Positions 6,029 through 6,221 of a stretch of 6,221 nucleotides of DNA are shown here, piece after piece. Within the stretch, counting starts at the first letter, position 1. Each line of letters opens with the position of its first letter. The notes beneath the pieces were generated by a model that was given only the letters and a program-made list of their open reading frames with translations, was not told the DNA's origin and did no database searches. This DNA comes from Caldifarciminota bacterium (lineage in GTDB: Bacteria > Hydrothermota > Tepidihabitantia > Tepidihabitantales > CAIPLT01), in assembly GCA_025061975.1 (NCBI GenBank), contig JANXBB010000114.1:1-6221 (forward strand), written 5' to 3'. A program made the translations under genes and the position numbers.

Positions 6029-6056
6029 AGTATAAACCATTTAACTAAATTGTCAA
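6029..6056 (-). promoter_or_regulatory. Promoter for bactofilin-fabG
   Basis: The minus strand has TTGACA (6056-6051), a 16-base spacer and TATACT (6034-6029). This is a perfect -35 and a five-of-six -10, the same -10 hexamer as the gap promoter. A start seven bases on lies near 6022, giving a leader of about eight bases before the ATG at 6014, too short for a normal ribosome binding site; none is seen. Confidence 0.72.
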
Positions 6057-6177
6057 GAAGAAAATAAACCTAAGTTAGCTAAAGAAGATGGGGCATTGAT
6101 ATTTTTTTATCCACCAAGACAATTTTTTGCATCTAAATAATTAGGACACGGGAATTTGTGACCCAACGTGAAAAATA

Positions 6178-6207
6178 CCCAAGTCCCCAGCTCCCTATAC
6201 CGTCCCC
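6178..6207 (-). other. G-run cluster, possible G-quadruplex, in the upstream intergenic DNA
   Basis: Read on the minus strand, four runs of three or four guanines are separated by loops of 8, 4 and 4 bases (GGGG, GGG, GGGG, GGG), and a further GGG follows about 13 bases on. One loop slightly exceeds the strict seven-base limit for quadruplex motifs. The surrounding 6142-6221 is about half G+C, clearly richer than the rest of the window. The stretch 6057-6221 otherwise shows no convincing gene, tRNA or terminator, and its outer part may be the edge of a dispersed repeat or of a gene outside the window. Confidence 0.35.
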
Positions 6208-6221
6208 TCTATCTTTGAAGT

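Noticed and set aside
5791..6048. Plus-strand open frame, 85 codons
   Set aside because: It is antisense to bactofilin, whose beta-helix repeats are clear, and it crosses the bactofilin promoter.
6051..6140. Short plus-strand frame ending in TAA, about 30 codons
   Set aside because: There is no ATG or ribosome binding site, and it overlaps the -35 of the bactofilin promoter.
6133..6221. Minus-strand frame ending in TAG, 28 residues rich in Gly, Trp and Arg, possible 3' end of an upstream gene
   Set aside because: It is too short to judge, has odd composition and no recognisable family ending; a chance frame in G-rich DNA is equally likely.
1..6221. tRNA, rRNA, CRISPR, insertion sequence, toxin-antitoxin or phage genes
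   Set aside because: No cloverleaf, repeat-spacer pattern, transposase motif or terminal inverted repeats were seen; the gene set is explained by housekeeping and surface proteins.

Overview
The window is a compact bacterial segment in which every supported gene lies on the minus strand, so transcription runs from high to low coordinates. The DNA is fairly AT-rich and the spacers are short. It carries a gap-pgk-tpiA-secG block, a bactofilin, and two exported proteins: one with a C-terminal domain like type IX sorting or FlgD-type Ig modules, one with an FG-GAP-like repeat. This combination fits a Gram-negative-type member of the FCB group or an adjacent candidate phylum; candidate phylum WOR-3 (Stahlbacteria-like) is my best guess. 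That assignment is inference from gene content and style, not from a marker-gene comparison.

In transcription order there are three modules, each preceded by a good housekeeping-type (-35/-10) promoter. Module 1 (6056 to 4904) is a bactofilin followed after one base by a FabG-type short-chain reductase. Module 2 (4875 to 1831) is the lower-glycolysis set: glyceraldehyde-3-phosphate dehydrogenase, phosphoglycerate kinase and triosephosphate isomerase, with gaps of 8 and 5 bases. Module 3 (1825 to the window edge) is secG, rplU (ribosomal protein L21), a secreted jelly-roll-like protein with a C-terminal sorting-type domain, and the beginning of an exported FG-GAP-type protein cut off at position 1. 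In module 3 secG and rplU overlap by one base, 18 bases separate rplU from the next gene, and 42 bases separate the last two genes.

The three enzymes of module 2 catalyse consecutive or adjacent steps: TPI interconverts the triose phosphates, GAPDH makes 1,3-bisphosphoglycerate, and PGK recovers ATP. SecG is an accessory part of the SecYEG translocon, which both downstream exported proteins would use to cross the inner membrane. Bactofilin is a cytoskeletal polymer. FabG-type enzymes reduce 3-oxoacyl-ACP in fatty acid synthesis, although cofactor-site residues here look NAD(H)-like.

Two of the three promoters sit so close to the start codon that the predicted transcripts (secG and bactofilin) would be leaderless or nearly so, and neither gene has a Shine-Dalgarno sequence. 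In contrast gap, fabG, rplU and the secreted-protein gene have strong AGGAGG-type sites. Positions 6057-6221 hold no convincing gene; the outer 80 bases are G-rich on the minus strand and differ in composition from the rest. I see no tRNA, rRNA, CRISPR array, insertion sequence or obvious new defence or mobile system. Most of the window is conserved housekeeping; the unusual points are translation initiation, the gene neighbourhood of rplU, and the two surface-protein genes.
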